Positions 51,506 to 59,222 of a stretch of DNA of 64,000 nucleotides are shown piece after piece; position 1 is the first letter of the stretch, and each line of letters begins with the position of its first letter. The translations under genes were made by a program, and so were the position numbers. This stretch comes from JACRCT01 sp049841135. Its GTDB lineage: Bacteria; Myxococcota; Myxococcia; Myxococcales; UBA5297. Location: contig JASGHK010000002.1 of NCBI GenBank assembly GCA_049841135.1, positions 1,054,001 to 1,118,000 of the forward strand, written 5' to 3'. Under the pieces are notes generated by a model. It was given only the letters and a program-made list of their open reading frames with translations, had not been told where the DNA came from and did not search any database.

Positions 51506-52414
51506 GTGAAAGGTCGAACGCTCGAGCAGCTCACGCTCCTCCCCATGCCCGTGGCGCCCAAGCGGCCCGCGACCAGCACACCCGCGCGCGAGGACCCGGC
51601 CGATCCCTTCCTCGACCTGGACGACGCCGACGACCTGCCGTTCGAGGTCGAACCCGAGCTGGAGGACGCCCCCGATCTGCGCGCCGTGCCGCCGCCGGCC
51701 GAGCGGTTCCTGCGCGCCCGGGCCCTGGCCGACGAGGTCTCGCAGCGGCTGGGGCGGCCGGTGCAGCTGTCCGTCACCGACAACCGCTCGACGATGATCT
51801 CGTACCGGCGCCAGGACGAGCTCTTGTTCCTGCGCGTCCACCACATGTTCCTCGACGCGCCGGCGCAGGTGGTGCGCGCCATCGCCGACTACGCCGGGAA
51901 GGGCAAGCGCGCCGCGAGCGCGGTCATCGACGCCTTCGTCCGGGAGAACACGACCACCATCCGCATCGGCCACCGCGCCGGGCCCAAGGCGCGGATGCGG
52001 GCGCAGGGAAAGGTCTACGACCTGCGCGAGATCTTCGAGCGGATCAACGACCAGGTCTTCTCGGGGCGCATCGACGCGCGCATCGGCTGGGGGCGGGCGC
52101 CCAAGGCCGAGGGACGGCGCCGGACCATCCGCATGGGCGTCTACGACCACCTGACGAAGACCATCCGCGTGCACCCCGCGCTGGACCGGCCGGAGGTCCC
52201 GCTCTTCTTCGTCGAGTACATCGTCTTCCACGAGATGCTGCACCAGGCGGTCCCGGGCGAGGAGAAGGGCCGGCGCCGCCAGCACCACGGGCCGGAGTTC
52301 AAGAGGCGCGAGAAGGCGTGGCCGGAGTACGAGAAGGCCATCGCCTGGGAGCAGGAGAACCTCTCGATGCTGCTCGGCAAGAGCATCGGCAAGCGCGCCC
52401 GGCCGGCCGTGTGA
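51506..52414 (+). CDS. SprT-like zinc metalloprotease domain protein
   Basis: A 302-residue protein. After an acidic, Pro-rich N-terminus (to about residue 65) the SprT-like region has LREIFERINDQVFSGRIDARIGWG, a strand YDHLTKTIRVHPALDRPEVPLFFVEYIVFHEMLHQ with zinc motif HEMLH, and HGPEFKRREKAWPEYEKA, where a third His could ligate zinc. SprT-family members trim or degrade proteins linked to DNA in eukaryotes; the bacterial role is unclear. GTG start with no ribosome site; see the adjacent -10. It is divergent from the HD-like gene. A hairpin terminator follows. Confidence 0.88.
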   Translation: MKGRTLEQLTLLPMPVAPKRPATSTPAREDPADPFLDLDDADDLPFEVEPELEDAPDLRAVPPPAERFLRARALADEVSQRLGRPVQLSVTDNRSTMISYRRQDELLFLRVHHMFLDAPAQVVRAIADYAGKGKRAASAVIDAFVRENTTTIRIGHRAGPKARMRAQGKVYDLREIFERINDQVFSGRIDARIGWGRAPKAEGRRRTIRMGVYDHLTKTIRVHPALDRPEVPLFFVEYIVFHEMLHQAVPGEEKGRRRQHHGPEFKRREKAWPEYEKAIAWEQENLSMLLGKSIGKRARPAV

Positions 52415-52428
52415 GCCTCACCCCCTGA

Positions 52429-52456
52429 CCCCCTCTCCGGCTTCGCGGAGAGGGGG
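52429..52456 (+). terminator. Terminator-like hairpin after SprT-like gene
   Basis: Ten-bp stem CCCCCTCTCC (52429-52438) with GGAGAGGGGG (52447-52456), GC-rich 8-nt loop, 15 nt past the stop. No U-tract. Confidence 0.6.
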
Positions 52457-52534
52457 AACTCCTGCGTCGCCCGCGCTCACCGCGGACCTTCGCGTCTTCG
52501 CGTCTTCGCCACGGAGCGGTAGGCTCTGAACCTC

Positions 52535-53035
52535 ATGGACCTGCGCCTGCGAGCCGCCCTGCCTTCTTTGCTCTTGCTGCTCTCTTGCGGCAGCGGGCTC
52601 GTCAGCCAGGCCTACTCCCTCGACGGCGGCCGCCCCGGCAACGGCCGCACGGCCTGCGGGGAGGAGGTCTGCGAACCCGGCCAGTACTGCCAGGACCCGA
52701 CCTACGGTATGTGCTGGCAGGGGTGTGCGAGTGACGAGAACTGCGCCCGGGGCCAGAAGTGCCACCACACGGCCGCCGACCCGCGCGGTACGTGCGGGGC
52801 TCCTGGCGCCAGCGACGGCGACATCTGCACGCAGGCTGGCACCAAGTGCGACGGCAACGTCCTCGTCTGCTACTACGGCGACGTGACGGACACGGCGGGG
52901 ACGTGCCGGCTGTCCTGTAGCTGGTCGTTCGACTGCGGCCAGGCCGGCTATATCAACTACGACTGCTGCCAGATCGCCGGGCTGTCCGCGTTGGCCTGCG
53001 TCCCCAGCACCATCGCCACGGGCTCCTGCCAGTAA
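52535..53035 (+). CDS. Small Cys-rich lipoprotein
   Basis: A 166-residue lipoprotein: MDLRLRAALPSLLLLLSC has a good lipobox (LLSC). The mature part holds about 16 cysteines in pairs (CGEEVCEPGQYCQDP; CWQGCASDENCARGQKC; CRLSCSWSFDCGQAG; YDCCQIAG), i.e. a compact disulfide-rich domain rather than repeats. It resembles the single Cys-rich modules seen at the N-termini of myxobacterial lipoproteins. It is convergent with the 53050 gene. Function unknown. Confidence 0.88.
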   Translation: MDLRLRAALPSLLLLLSCGSGLVSQAYSLDGGRPGNGRTACGEEVCEPGQYCQDPTYGMCWQGCASDENCARGQKCHHTAADPRGTCGAPGASDGDICTQAGTKCDGNVLVCYYGDVTDTAGTCRLSCSWSFDCGQAGYINYDCCQIAGLSALACVPSTIATGSCQ

Positions 53036-53049
53036 GCGGGTTCAGCTCC

Positions 53050-53586
53050 TCACGGCGAGCCCTGCTGGGTGGCCAGCACCTGCTCGACGAACAGGTCCCG
53101 GTCGCCGTCCGGCATCTCGGTCGCGAGCGCGGTGAACCAGAACCCGTTCTTCCAGAAGACCATCGTCACGCCGTCGCGCTTCACCATCCTCAGCGTCCGC
53201 CCACGGCGCTTCACCGGCGCGGCGTCCTCGGGCAGGAACTCGCCCTTGTCCGCGGGGATGGTGAAGAGCGTGAAGCGCCCCTCCTCGGCGGTGTAGTGCA
53301 CCACGGCGACCGCGAGCGCTCCGGCGTCGCCGACCGCCCCGCCCACCAGCCGGGCACGCGGCTTGAGCGAAGGCAGGGGCTTCTTGGGCGGGAAGCCTGC
53401 GCCGATGAGGCTCATCTCCAGGCCCTCGGGCCCCAACATCCTCAACGAACCCTTGGCGGCCTGCCGGTGCAGGGCGGCGAGCTGGTCTGCCGCCTGCTGC
53501 GTCTGGGCCAGCTCGCTCTGGAACTTGGCCTCCTTCTTGAGCACGTACCAGAGCCCAGCGCCGAGGATGGGCAGGCCGAAGGTCAC
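53050..53586 (-). CDS. Hypothetical membrane-anchored protein
   Basis: A 178-residue protein that begins with one membrane helix (TFGLPILGAGLWYVL), then a short coiled-coil-like stretch (KEAKFQSELAQTQQAADQLAALHRQ) and a soluble mixed domain. That domain includes VVHYTAEEGRFTLFTIPADKGEF and MVKRDGVTMVFWKNGFWFTALATE. Start GTG 53586 has no ribosome site; a stop codon 11 codons upstream limits other starts. No family recognised. It is divergent from serC, with the structured serC leader between them. Confidence 0.7.
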   Translation of the reverse strand: MTFGLPILGAGLWYVLKKEAKFQSELAQTQQAADQLAALHRQAAKGSLRMLGPEGLEMSLIGAGFPPKKPLPSLKPRARLVGGAVGDAGALAVAVVHYTAEEGRFTLFTIPADKGEFLPEDAAPVKRRGRTLRMVKRDGVTMVFWKNGFWFTALATEMPDGDRDLFVEQVLATQQGSP

Positions 53587-53709
53587 GAGGAGGATCTCTG
53601 ATGAGGCGCGACTGGTTCATGGGCACTTGATTTACCCGATTCGCCTCGAGCTGACACGGCCCCTGCGCCCTCCCCACGCCCCTTGACCTGGCTTCGGTTC
53701 GACGGCGCC

Positions 53710-53797
53710 GCTTCCCTCCGCACCGAAGCCTTGCGGTACGGCCCGCAACGCGCGAGAGTCCTCTCGCGTTTTTCGAGGCTTCGGCTCGGAGGGAAGC
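53710..53797 (+). promoter_or_regulatory. Structured leader with internal terminator before serC
   Basis: A 21-nt outer arm (53710-53730) pairs with 53777-53797 with only 2 mismatches. Inside are TTGCGG/CCGCAA (53731-53736 with 53743-53748) and CGCGAGAG/CTCTCGCG (53751-53758 with 53761-53768), followed by TTTTT (53769-53773). An alternative pairing uses GGCTTCGGT at 53690-53698 with CACCGAAGCC. It looks like an attenuator or a palindromic insert; it lies 68 nt before the serC start. Nothing else is seen in 53587-53709. Confidence 0.6.
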
Positions 53798-53865
53798 AGA
53801 GCATCGAGCCGCAGTCGTGATCGAAGACCGGCCGCCCCAGGCGGCCCCCAACCCGCGGAGAGCAC

Positions 53866-54972
53866 ATGTCTCGCGTCATCAACTTCAACGCCGGCCCCGC
53901 CGGCCTCCCCCTGCCCGCCCTCGAGCGCGCCCGCGACGAGTTCATCGAGTTCGGCACGAGCGGCATGTCAATCATGGAGCACAGCCACCGCGGCAAGGAG
54001 TACGAGGCCGTCCACAACGAGGCCATCGCCCTGCTCAAGGAGCTGCTCAACGTCCCGGCGACCCACGAAGTGCTGTTCATGCAGGGCGGCGCCCACCTGC
54101 AGTTCTCGCTGATCCCGATGAACTTCCTGCCCCCGGGCAAGAGCGCCGACTACGTCGTCACCGGCAACTGGGCCAAGGTCGCGGTCGACGAGGCCAAGAA
54201 GCTCGCGGCCCTGGGCGTGGGCAAGGTCAACGTCGCGGGCAACACCGAAGTGGACAAGAAGTGGACCCGCATCCCCAAGCAGGCCGAGCTCAAGCTCGAC
54301 CCGAACGCGACCTTCGTCCACACCACCAGCAACAACACCATCTTCGGCACGCAGTGGCAGACCTTCCCGGACACCGGCAAGGTCCCGCACATCTGCGACA
54401 TGAGCAGCGACTTCCTGTCGCGCAAGCTCGACGTCAGCAAGTTCGCGATGATCTACGCTGGCGCCCAGAAGAACATCGGCCCCTCCGGCGTGGTGGTCTG
54501 CATCATGAGCAAGGACCTCATCGCCAGCGGCCGCAAGGACCTGCCCAAGACGCTGACCTACTCGGTCTGCGCCGAGAACAACTCCCTCTTCAACACCCCG
54601 CCCACCTTCGCCATCTACATGGTCCGCAACGTCTGCGACTGGATGAAGAAGGTCGGCGGCATCGCCCAGATCCAGGCCTGGAACGAGGAGAAGGGCCGCC
54701 TGCTCTACGGCGCCATCGACAAGATGGCCGAGTACTACAAGTGCCCGGTCGAGAAGGAGAGCCGCTCGCTGATGAACATCGTCTTCCGGCTGCCCACCGA
54801 GGCGCTGGAGGAGAAGTTCATCGCCGACGCCAAGAAGGAAGGCAAGATGGTCGGCCTCAAGGGCCACCGCTCGGTCGGCGGCATCCGCGTGTCGGCCTAC
54901 AACGCCGTCAGCGTCGAGAACATCAAGGTCCTGGTCGCCTTCATGGAGAAGTTCGCGGCGGCGAATAAGTAG
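53866..54972 (+). CDS. serC: Phosphoserine aminotransferase
   Basis: A 368-residue PLP enzyme converting 3-phosphohydroxypyruvate and glutamate to phosphoserine (serine, and in some bacteria vitamin B6, synthesis). It starts INFNAGPAGLPLPALERARDE, then EHSHRGKEYEAV, the FMQGGAHLQFSLIPMN phosphate-binding loop, and the PLP lysine in MIYAGAQKNIGPSG. The C-terminus has VGGIRVSAYNAV. Length and motifs match SerC of the class V family. GGAGA precedes ATG 53866. A structured leader with an internal terminator is upstream, and a strong terminator downstream. Confidence 0.97.
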   Translation: MSRVINFNAGPAGLPLPALERARDEFIEFGTSGMSIMEHSHRGKEYEAVHNEAIALLKELLNVPATHEVLFMQGGAHLQFSLIPMNFLPPGKSADYVVTGNWAKVAVDEAKKLAALGVGKVNVAGNTEVDKKWTRIPKQAELKLDPNATFVHTTSNNTIFGTQWQTFPDTGKVPHICDMSSDFLSRKLDVSKFAMIYAGAQKNIGPSGVVVCIMSKDLIASGRKDLPKTLTYSVCAENNSLFNTPPTFAIYMVRNVCDWMKKVGGIAQIQAWNEEKGRLLYGAIDKMAEYYKCPVEKESRSLMNIVFRLPTEALEEKFIADAKKEGKMVGLKGHRSVGGIRVSAYNAVSVENIKVLVAFMEKFAAANK

Positions 54973-54997
54973 TCCGGGCTTCGGAAAACGTAGTTCT

Positions 54998-55036
54998 GGC
55001 GCGCGGCCCTTTCTTTCTGGGCCGCGCGCCGTTTTA
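54998..55036 (+). terminator. Strong intrinsic terminator of serC
   Basis: Perfect 12-bp stem (54998-55009 with 55019-55030), loop TTTCTTTCT, then GTTTTATT. The T-run ends 7 nt before the xth start codon. Confidence 0.92.
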
Positions 55037-55044
55037 TTGCCGCC

Positions 55045-55824
55045 ATGAAGATCGCCTCTTGGAACGTGAACTCCATTCGCTCGCGCCTGCCGCGGCTGCT
55101 CGAGTACCTGGCCACTGCCCAGCCCGACGCGCTCTGCCTCCAGGAGCTCAAGTGCACGGACGAGGCGTTCCCCAAGGCGGAGATCGAGGCGGCGGGCTAC
55201 CGCGCGGCCTTCGTCGGCCAGCCCACCTACAACGGCGTCGCCATCCTCGCCCGGGATGAGCCCCAGGACGTCCAGCGCGGGCTGCAGGACGGCGTCGAGG
55301 ATCCCCAGGCGCGGCTCATCGCCGCCACCGTCGGCGGGGTCCGCGTCGTCAGCATCTACGGCCCCAACGGCCAGGGCGTGGGCTCGGCCGCCTACACCTA
55401 CAAGCTCGAGTGGTACTGGCGCCTGAAGCGCTTCCTGGAGATCCACCGGCCGGCTTCGGGCCTGGTCGCCATCTGCGGCGACTACAACGTCGCCCCCGAG
55501 GACCGCGACGTCTACAGCCCCAAGCTCTGGGAGGGCCGGACGATGACCACCCCCGCGGAGCGGGAGCGCTTCGCGGCGCTCCTGGAACTGGGCCTCGTCG
55601 ACTCCTTCCGCATCCACCACGCCGGGACCGCGCTCTACAGCTGGTGGGACTACCGAGCGGGCTGCTTCGCCCGGAACTTCGGCCTGCGCATCGATCACGT
55701 GCTGCTCTCGCGGGACCTCGCGGCCCGCTGCACCGCCGCCGGCATCGACCGCGACCTGCGCAAGGGCAAGGCGCCGTCCGACCACGCCCCGGTCTGGGCC
55801 GAGTGCTCGCTCGCCCCGTCGTGA
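55045..55824 (+). CDS. xth: Exodeoxyribonuclease III (AP endonuclease)
   Basis: A 259-residue endonuclease/exonuclease/phosphatase-fold enzyme that cuts DNA at abasic sites. Motifs in order: MKIASWNVNSIRSRLPRL (Asn), CLQELKCTDEAFP (metal Glu), VVSIYGPNGQGVG, GDYNVAPEDRDVYSP (Asp-Asn), SWWDYRAGCFARNFGLRIDHVL and SDHAPVW (Asp-His). All catalytic residues are present. It has no ribosome site and starts 7 nt after the serC terminator T-run, so it may be read from a leaderless transcript or from a promoter inside the hairpin region. Confidence 0.97.
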   Translation: MKIASWNVNSIRSRLPRLLEYLATAQPDALCLQELKCTDEAFPKAEIEAAGYRAAFVGQPTYNGVAILARDEPQDVQRGLQDGVEDPQARLIAATVGGVRVVSIYGPNGQGVGSAAYTYKLEWYWRLKRFLEIHRPASGLVAICGDYNVAPEDRDVYSPKLWEGRTMTTPAERERFAALLELGLVDSFRIHHAGTALYSWWDYRAGCFARNFGLRIDHVLLSRDLAARCTAAGIDRDLRKGKAPSDHAPVWAECSLAPS

Positions 55825-55857
55825 GGAGCGACGCCTCACAAAAAGGAGGTGGACACG

Positions 55858-55878
55858 ATGGCTGCGTCTGTTAGATAA
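55858..55878 (+). CDS. Possible 6-codon leader ORF before dtxR-feoA
   Basis: ATG GCT GCG TCT GTT AGA TAA, with a perfect AAAGGAGGT 7 nt upstream. It ends 8 nt before ATG 55887 and covers half the operator. The dtxR ATG itself has no ribosome site, so ribosomes may load here and restart. It could also be a chance result of where the ribosome site lies. Confidence 0.35.
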   Translation: MAASVR

Positions 55879-55885
55879 GTCTAAC
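55870..55885. promoter_or_regulatory. DtxR/IdeR-type operator
   Basis: Perfect inverted repeat GTTAGA-TAAG-TCTAAC ends 1 nt before the dtxR-feoA start codon. It resembles the GTTAG..CTAAC core of DtxR-family iron boxes, so autoregulation of the feo operon by its own first product is likely. Confidence 0.7.
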
Positions 55886-55886
55886 T

Positions 55887-56646
55887 ATGAGCCACGACGC
55901 TACTGCCGCCAGCCATCTCGAGATCGAGCTCCGCCCTCGAGGATTACCTCGAGACCATCTACCTGCTCGTCCAGGAGCACGGCTTCGCCCGGGTCAAGGA
56001 CATCGCCCGCGCGCGCGAGGTAAAGGCGGCCTCGGTCTCCGTCGCGCTGCGCAAGCTGAGCGACGCCGGCCTGGTGCGCTACGAGCGGCGGGAGTACATC
56101 GCCCTGACCCCCACCGGGGAGGAGGCGGGGCGCCGGGTGCTCACCCGCCACCGCCTGCTGACGCGCTTCTTCGAGGAAGTGCTGGGGATGGAGAAGAAGG
56201 CCGCGGGCGAACAGGCCTGCGCCATGGAGCACAGCCTCACCGACGAGGCGATGGACCGCCTGGTCCGCTTCTTCGAGTTCGTGGGCAACTGCCCCAGCGT
56301 CGTCGAGCAGTTCCGGCGCGCCCAGCCCTCCGCGGGCGGCAAGGCGTCGTGCGCGCACGGGCCCGTCAACATCGAGGGCTGCGCCACCTGCATGGCCCGC
56401 AAGGACGAGCCGACGATGAGCCTGGCGGACCTGAAGGCGGGCCAGAGCGGCGTCGTCACCCAGGTCGGCGCCACCGGCGCGCTGCGCCAGCGCCTGCTCG
56501 ACATGGGCATCCTCCCCAACACCACCATCGACCTCGAGCGCTTCGGCCTGGGCGGCGACCCGCTGTGGATCCGCTGCCACGGCGCCCGGCTCGCCCTGCG
56601 GCGCGCCGAGGCCAAGGCCATCCGGGTCCGCGGCAGCGCCGCCTAG
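55887..56646 (+). CDS. DtxR-family iron regulator fused to FeoA (frameshifted)
   Basis: Reconstructed 252-residue protein. The N-terminal winged helix (ALEDYLETIYLLVQEHGFARVKDIARAREVKAASVSVALRKLSDAGLVRYERR) and dimerisation helices with metal ligands (HRLLTRFFEEVLGM...EHSLTDEAMDRLVRFF) are DtxR-type. A Cys/His segment (CAHGPVNIEGCATC) links to a FeoA SH3-like domain (MSLADLKAGQSGVVTQVGATGALRQRLLDMGI). The ATG frame (0) shifts to frame 1 near 55931-55932; one C fewer repairs it. An alternative is a CTG start at 55903 in the main frame. It represses or activates feo by Fe2+, by inference from the operator just upstream. Confidence 0.87.
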
Positions 56647-56648
56647 CC

Positions 56649-58895
56649 ATGAAGAGAAGGGACGAAGCACCCCCGCTGTTGGAGTCCACGTCACCCGCCA
56701 TGCTCGAACGCCTCAGCCCCGTCCAACCCGTCGAGGTCGCCCCGGAGAGCGCGCGAGCGCTGCGCGTGGCCCTGGCCGGCAACCCCAACTGCGGCAAGAC
56801 CTCCCTCTTCAACGCGTTGACCGGCGCGCGCCAGCACGTCGCCAACTACCCCGGCGTCACGGTGGAGCGCCGCTCGGGCAGCTGCATCCTCGACGGGCGC
56901 CGCGCGGAGATCATCGACCTGCCGGGCACCTACTCGCTCAGCAGCTACACCCCCGAGGAGCGGGTGGCCCAGGACGAGCTCTCGCAGAAGCCCGACGTGG
57001 TCGTGCTGGTCGCCGACTCGACCCAGCTCAAGCGCAACCTCGTGCTGCTCGCGCAGATCCTGCAGACCGGCGCCAACCCGGTGCTGTGCCTGAACATGGC
57101 CGACGAGGCCCGCGCGGCGGGGCTGCACATCGACCGCGAGCAGATGCAGCGGCTGCTCGGCTTCCCGGTGGTGGAGACCATCGGCCACAAGGCCCAGGGG
57201 CTCGACGAGCTGCGCCGCGCCGTCCTCGAGGCCGAGAAGAAGCCTCTGGTGCGCCACCGGCTGGTGCTGGGCGAGGAGCTCGAGCACGCGCTCGCCGCGC
57301 TGCGGCCGCTGCTCCCCAAGCCGGAGGACGCCACCTCCATCGTCTCCAGCGACTGGATGGCCACGCGACTGCTGCTCGCCGACGCCGAGTGCGTCAAGCA
57401 GGTCTCGGCCCTCCCGGGCGGCGAGCAGGCGGTGGCCGAGGCCGAGCGCCAGCGCAAGCGCCTGGAGTACGACAGCGGCCACGACGTGCAGATGTTCGTG
57501 ACCGAGCGCTACTTCGGCTTCGTCGACGGCCTGCTGCGCGAGGTGCAGACGCAGGCCTCGCTCGTCAACCAGCGCGCCCTCTCCGACCGCATCGACGCCG
57601 TGGTGGTCCACCCGCTGCTGGGCCTGCCCATCTTCGGCCTGGTGATGTACGCCATCTTCTGGCTCACCTTCACCGTCGGCGAGGTCCCCATGGGGTGGAT
57701 CGAGTCCGGCGTGAAGGCCTTGGGGGTGGCGTTCTCCGGGCTGTGGCCGGCGGGGAGCGACTCGCCGCTGCGCTCGCTGCTGGTCGACGGCGTCATCAAC
57801 GGCGTGGGCGGCGTCATCACCTTCCTGCCGCACATCCTGCTGCTCTTCCTCGGCCTCGCCTTCCTGGAGGACACGGGCTACATGGCCCGCGCGGCGTTCC
57901 TGACCGACCGCGTGATGCACCGCTTCGGCCTGCACGGCAAGAGCTTCATCCCCATGCTCACCGGCTTCGGCTGCAGCGTCCCGGGGATCATGGCGACGCG
58001 CACGCTGGAGAACGAGCGCGACCGGCTGGTGACCATGCTGGTGCTGCCGTTGATGTCCTGCGGCGCGCGGCTGCCCATCTGGACCCTGCTCATCCCGGCG
58101 TTCTTCTCCCCGTCCTGGCGGGCGCCGATGCTCTGGCTCGTCTACGCCACCGGCATCGCCCTGGCGCTGCTGCTCGCGCTGCTCTTGCGGCGGACGGTGC
58201 TGCGCGGCGACGACGCTCCTTTCGTCATGGAGCTGCCGCCGTACCGGATGCCCACCGCGCGCAGCGTGGCGGTGAAGATGGTCGAGCGCGGCTGGCTCTA
58301 CATGCGCAAGGCCGGGACGACCATCCTGGGCATCTCCATCCTCCTGTGGGCGGCGACCTCCTTCCCCAAGGCGTCGAGCCACCGAATCGACGAGGACATC
58401 GCCGCGGGCAGGGTGCAGGTGGTGGAGGCTCCGGCTCCGGCCGCGCCCGGCGCGCCGCTGCAGCTCACCGCGGCGGACGTCGAGATTCGCAAGGCCAACG
58501 AGGACCTGCAGGCCTCCGTCGCCGGCCACGTCGGCCGCGCGCTCGAGCCCGCCTTCAGACCCCTCGGCTTCGACTGGAAGATCGTCACCGCGATGATCGG
58601 CGCGTTCGCGGCCAAGGAGGTCTTCGTCTCGCAGATGGGCATCGTCTACTCCATCGCCGACGCGACCGAGGGCACCGAGGGCCTGCGCGCGCAGCTCGCC
58701 CGCGACTACTCGCCGCTGGTCGGCCTGAGCATGATGCTGTTCCTGCTGGTGGCGACGCCCTGCATGGCCACGTTGGCGGTCACGCGTCGCGAGTCGGGCA
58801 GCTGGAAGTGGGCGCTGCTGCAGCTGGGCGGGCTGACCGGCATCGCCTACGTGCTCTCCGCGCTCGTCTTCCAAATCGGGCGGCTGTTCACCTAG
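56649..58895 (+). CDS. feoB: Ferrous iron transport protein B
   Basis: A 748-residue Fe2+ transporter of the inner membrane. The N-terminal G domain has G1 GNPNCGKTS, G2 region ANYPGVTVE, G3 DLPGTYSL and G4 NMAD. The membrane half has several hydrophobic helices with gate motifs (FIPMLTGFGCSVPGIMATR; FAAKEVFVSQMGIVYS; ATPCMATLAV). Cysteines in GFGCSVPG and PLMSCGARLP are typical metal-path residues. An extra 25-residue N-terminal extension precedes G1. It begins 2 nt after the DtxR-FeoA stop and is followed 9 nt later by its Cys-rich partner, so the three form one operon. Confidence 0.97.
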   Translation: MKRRDEAPPLLESTSPAMLERLSPVQPVEVAPESARALRVALAGNPNCGKTSLFNALTGARQHVANYPGVTVERRSGSCILDGRRAEIIDLPGTYSLSSYTPEERVAQDELSQKPDVVVLVADSTQLKRNLVLLAQILQTGANPVLCLNMADEARAAGLHIDREQMQRLLGFPVVETIGHKAQGLDELRRAVLEAEKKPLVRHRLVLGEELEHALAALRPLLPKPEDATSIVSSDWMATRLLLADAECVKQVSALPGGEQAVAEAERQRKRLEYDSGHDVQMFVTERYFGFVDGLLREVQTQASLVNQRALSDRIDAVVVHPLLGLPIFGLVMYAIFWLTFTVGEVPMGWIESGVKALGVAFSGLWPAGSDSPLRSLLVDGVINGVGGVITFLPHILLLFLGLAFLEDTGYMARAAFLTDRVMHRFGLHGKSFIPMLTGFGCSVPGIMATRTLENERDRLVTMLVLPLMSCGARLPIWTLLIPAFFSPSWRAPMLWLVYATGIALALLLALLLRRTVLRGDDAPFVMELPPYRMPTARSVAVKMVERGWLYMRKAGTTILGISILLWAATSFPKASSHRIDEDIAAGRVQVVEAPAPAAPGAPLQLTAADVEIRKANEDLQASVAGHVGRALEPAFRPLGFDWKIVTAMIGAFAAKEVFVSQMGIVYSIADATEGTEGLRAQLARDYSPLVGLSMMLFLLVATPCMATLAVTRRESGSWKWALLQLGGLTGIAYVLSALVFQIGRLFT

Positions 58896-58904
58896 GGGCG
58901 CACC

Positions 58905-59147
58905 ATGGAAACCCTCGTCGTCCTCGTTGTCGTGGCCGTCGCCGCTGCCTGGGCGACGGTGCGGGTGGTGCGCAAGTTCACGGCCCCCGCCCCGAAGCCC
59001 GGTGCGCCCGCGTGCTCGGGCTGCAGCGGCTGCGGTCCCTCGAGCTCGACGTCCGGTGGCGCTCCCAAGAGCTGCCCCGCCATGCCCAACACCTTTAATG
59101 CCCTGCGCCTCCCGGCCGATAAGCCCGGTGGGGCATCCACGCGCTGA
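58905..59147 (+). CDS. FeoB-associated Cys-rich membrane protein
   Basis: An 80-residue protein with one N-terminal membrane helix (LVVLVVVAVAAAWATVRVV) and a cytoplasmic-type CSGCSGCGPSS Cys cluster plus one later Cys. This matches the small FeoB-associated family. It starts 9 nt after feoB. It may pass or sense Fe2+ at the FeoB mouth; its exact role is unknown. Confidence 0.9.
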   Translation: METLVVLVVVAVAAAWATVRVVRKFTAPAPKPGAPACSGCSGCGPSSSTSGGAPKSCPAMPNTFNALRLPADKPGGASTR

Positions 59148-59222
59148 CCTGTCCCCAGAACCGATTCATTCCACCACCCGGTCAGAGGCCCACGGGGCCT
59201 CTCGCCGAGCGAGAAGCCCGAC

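Noticed and set aside
55887..58895. 1002-codon frame fusing dtxR and feoB
   Set aside because: Between about 55930 and 56646 the frame is out of register with the DtxR/FeoA domains; the join is produced by the frameshift and chance lack of stops.
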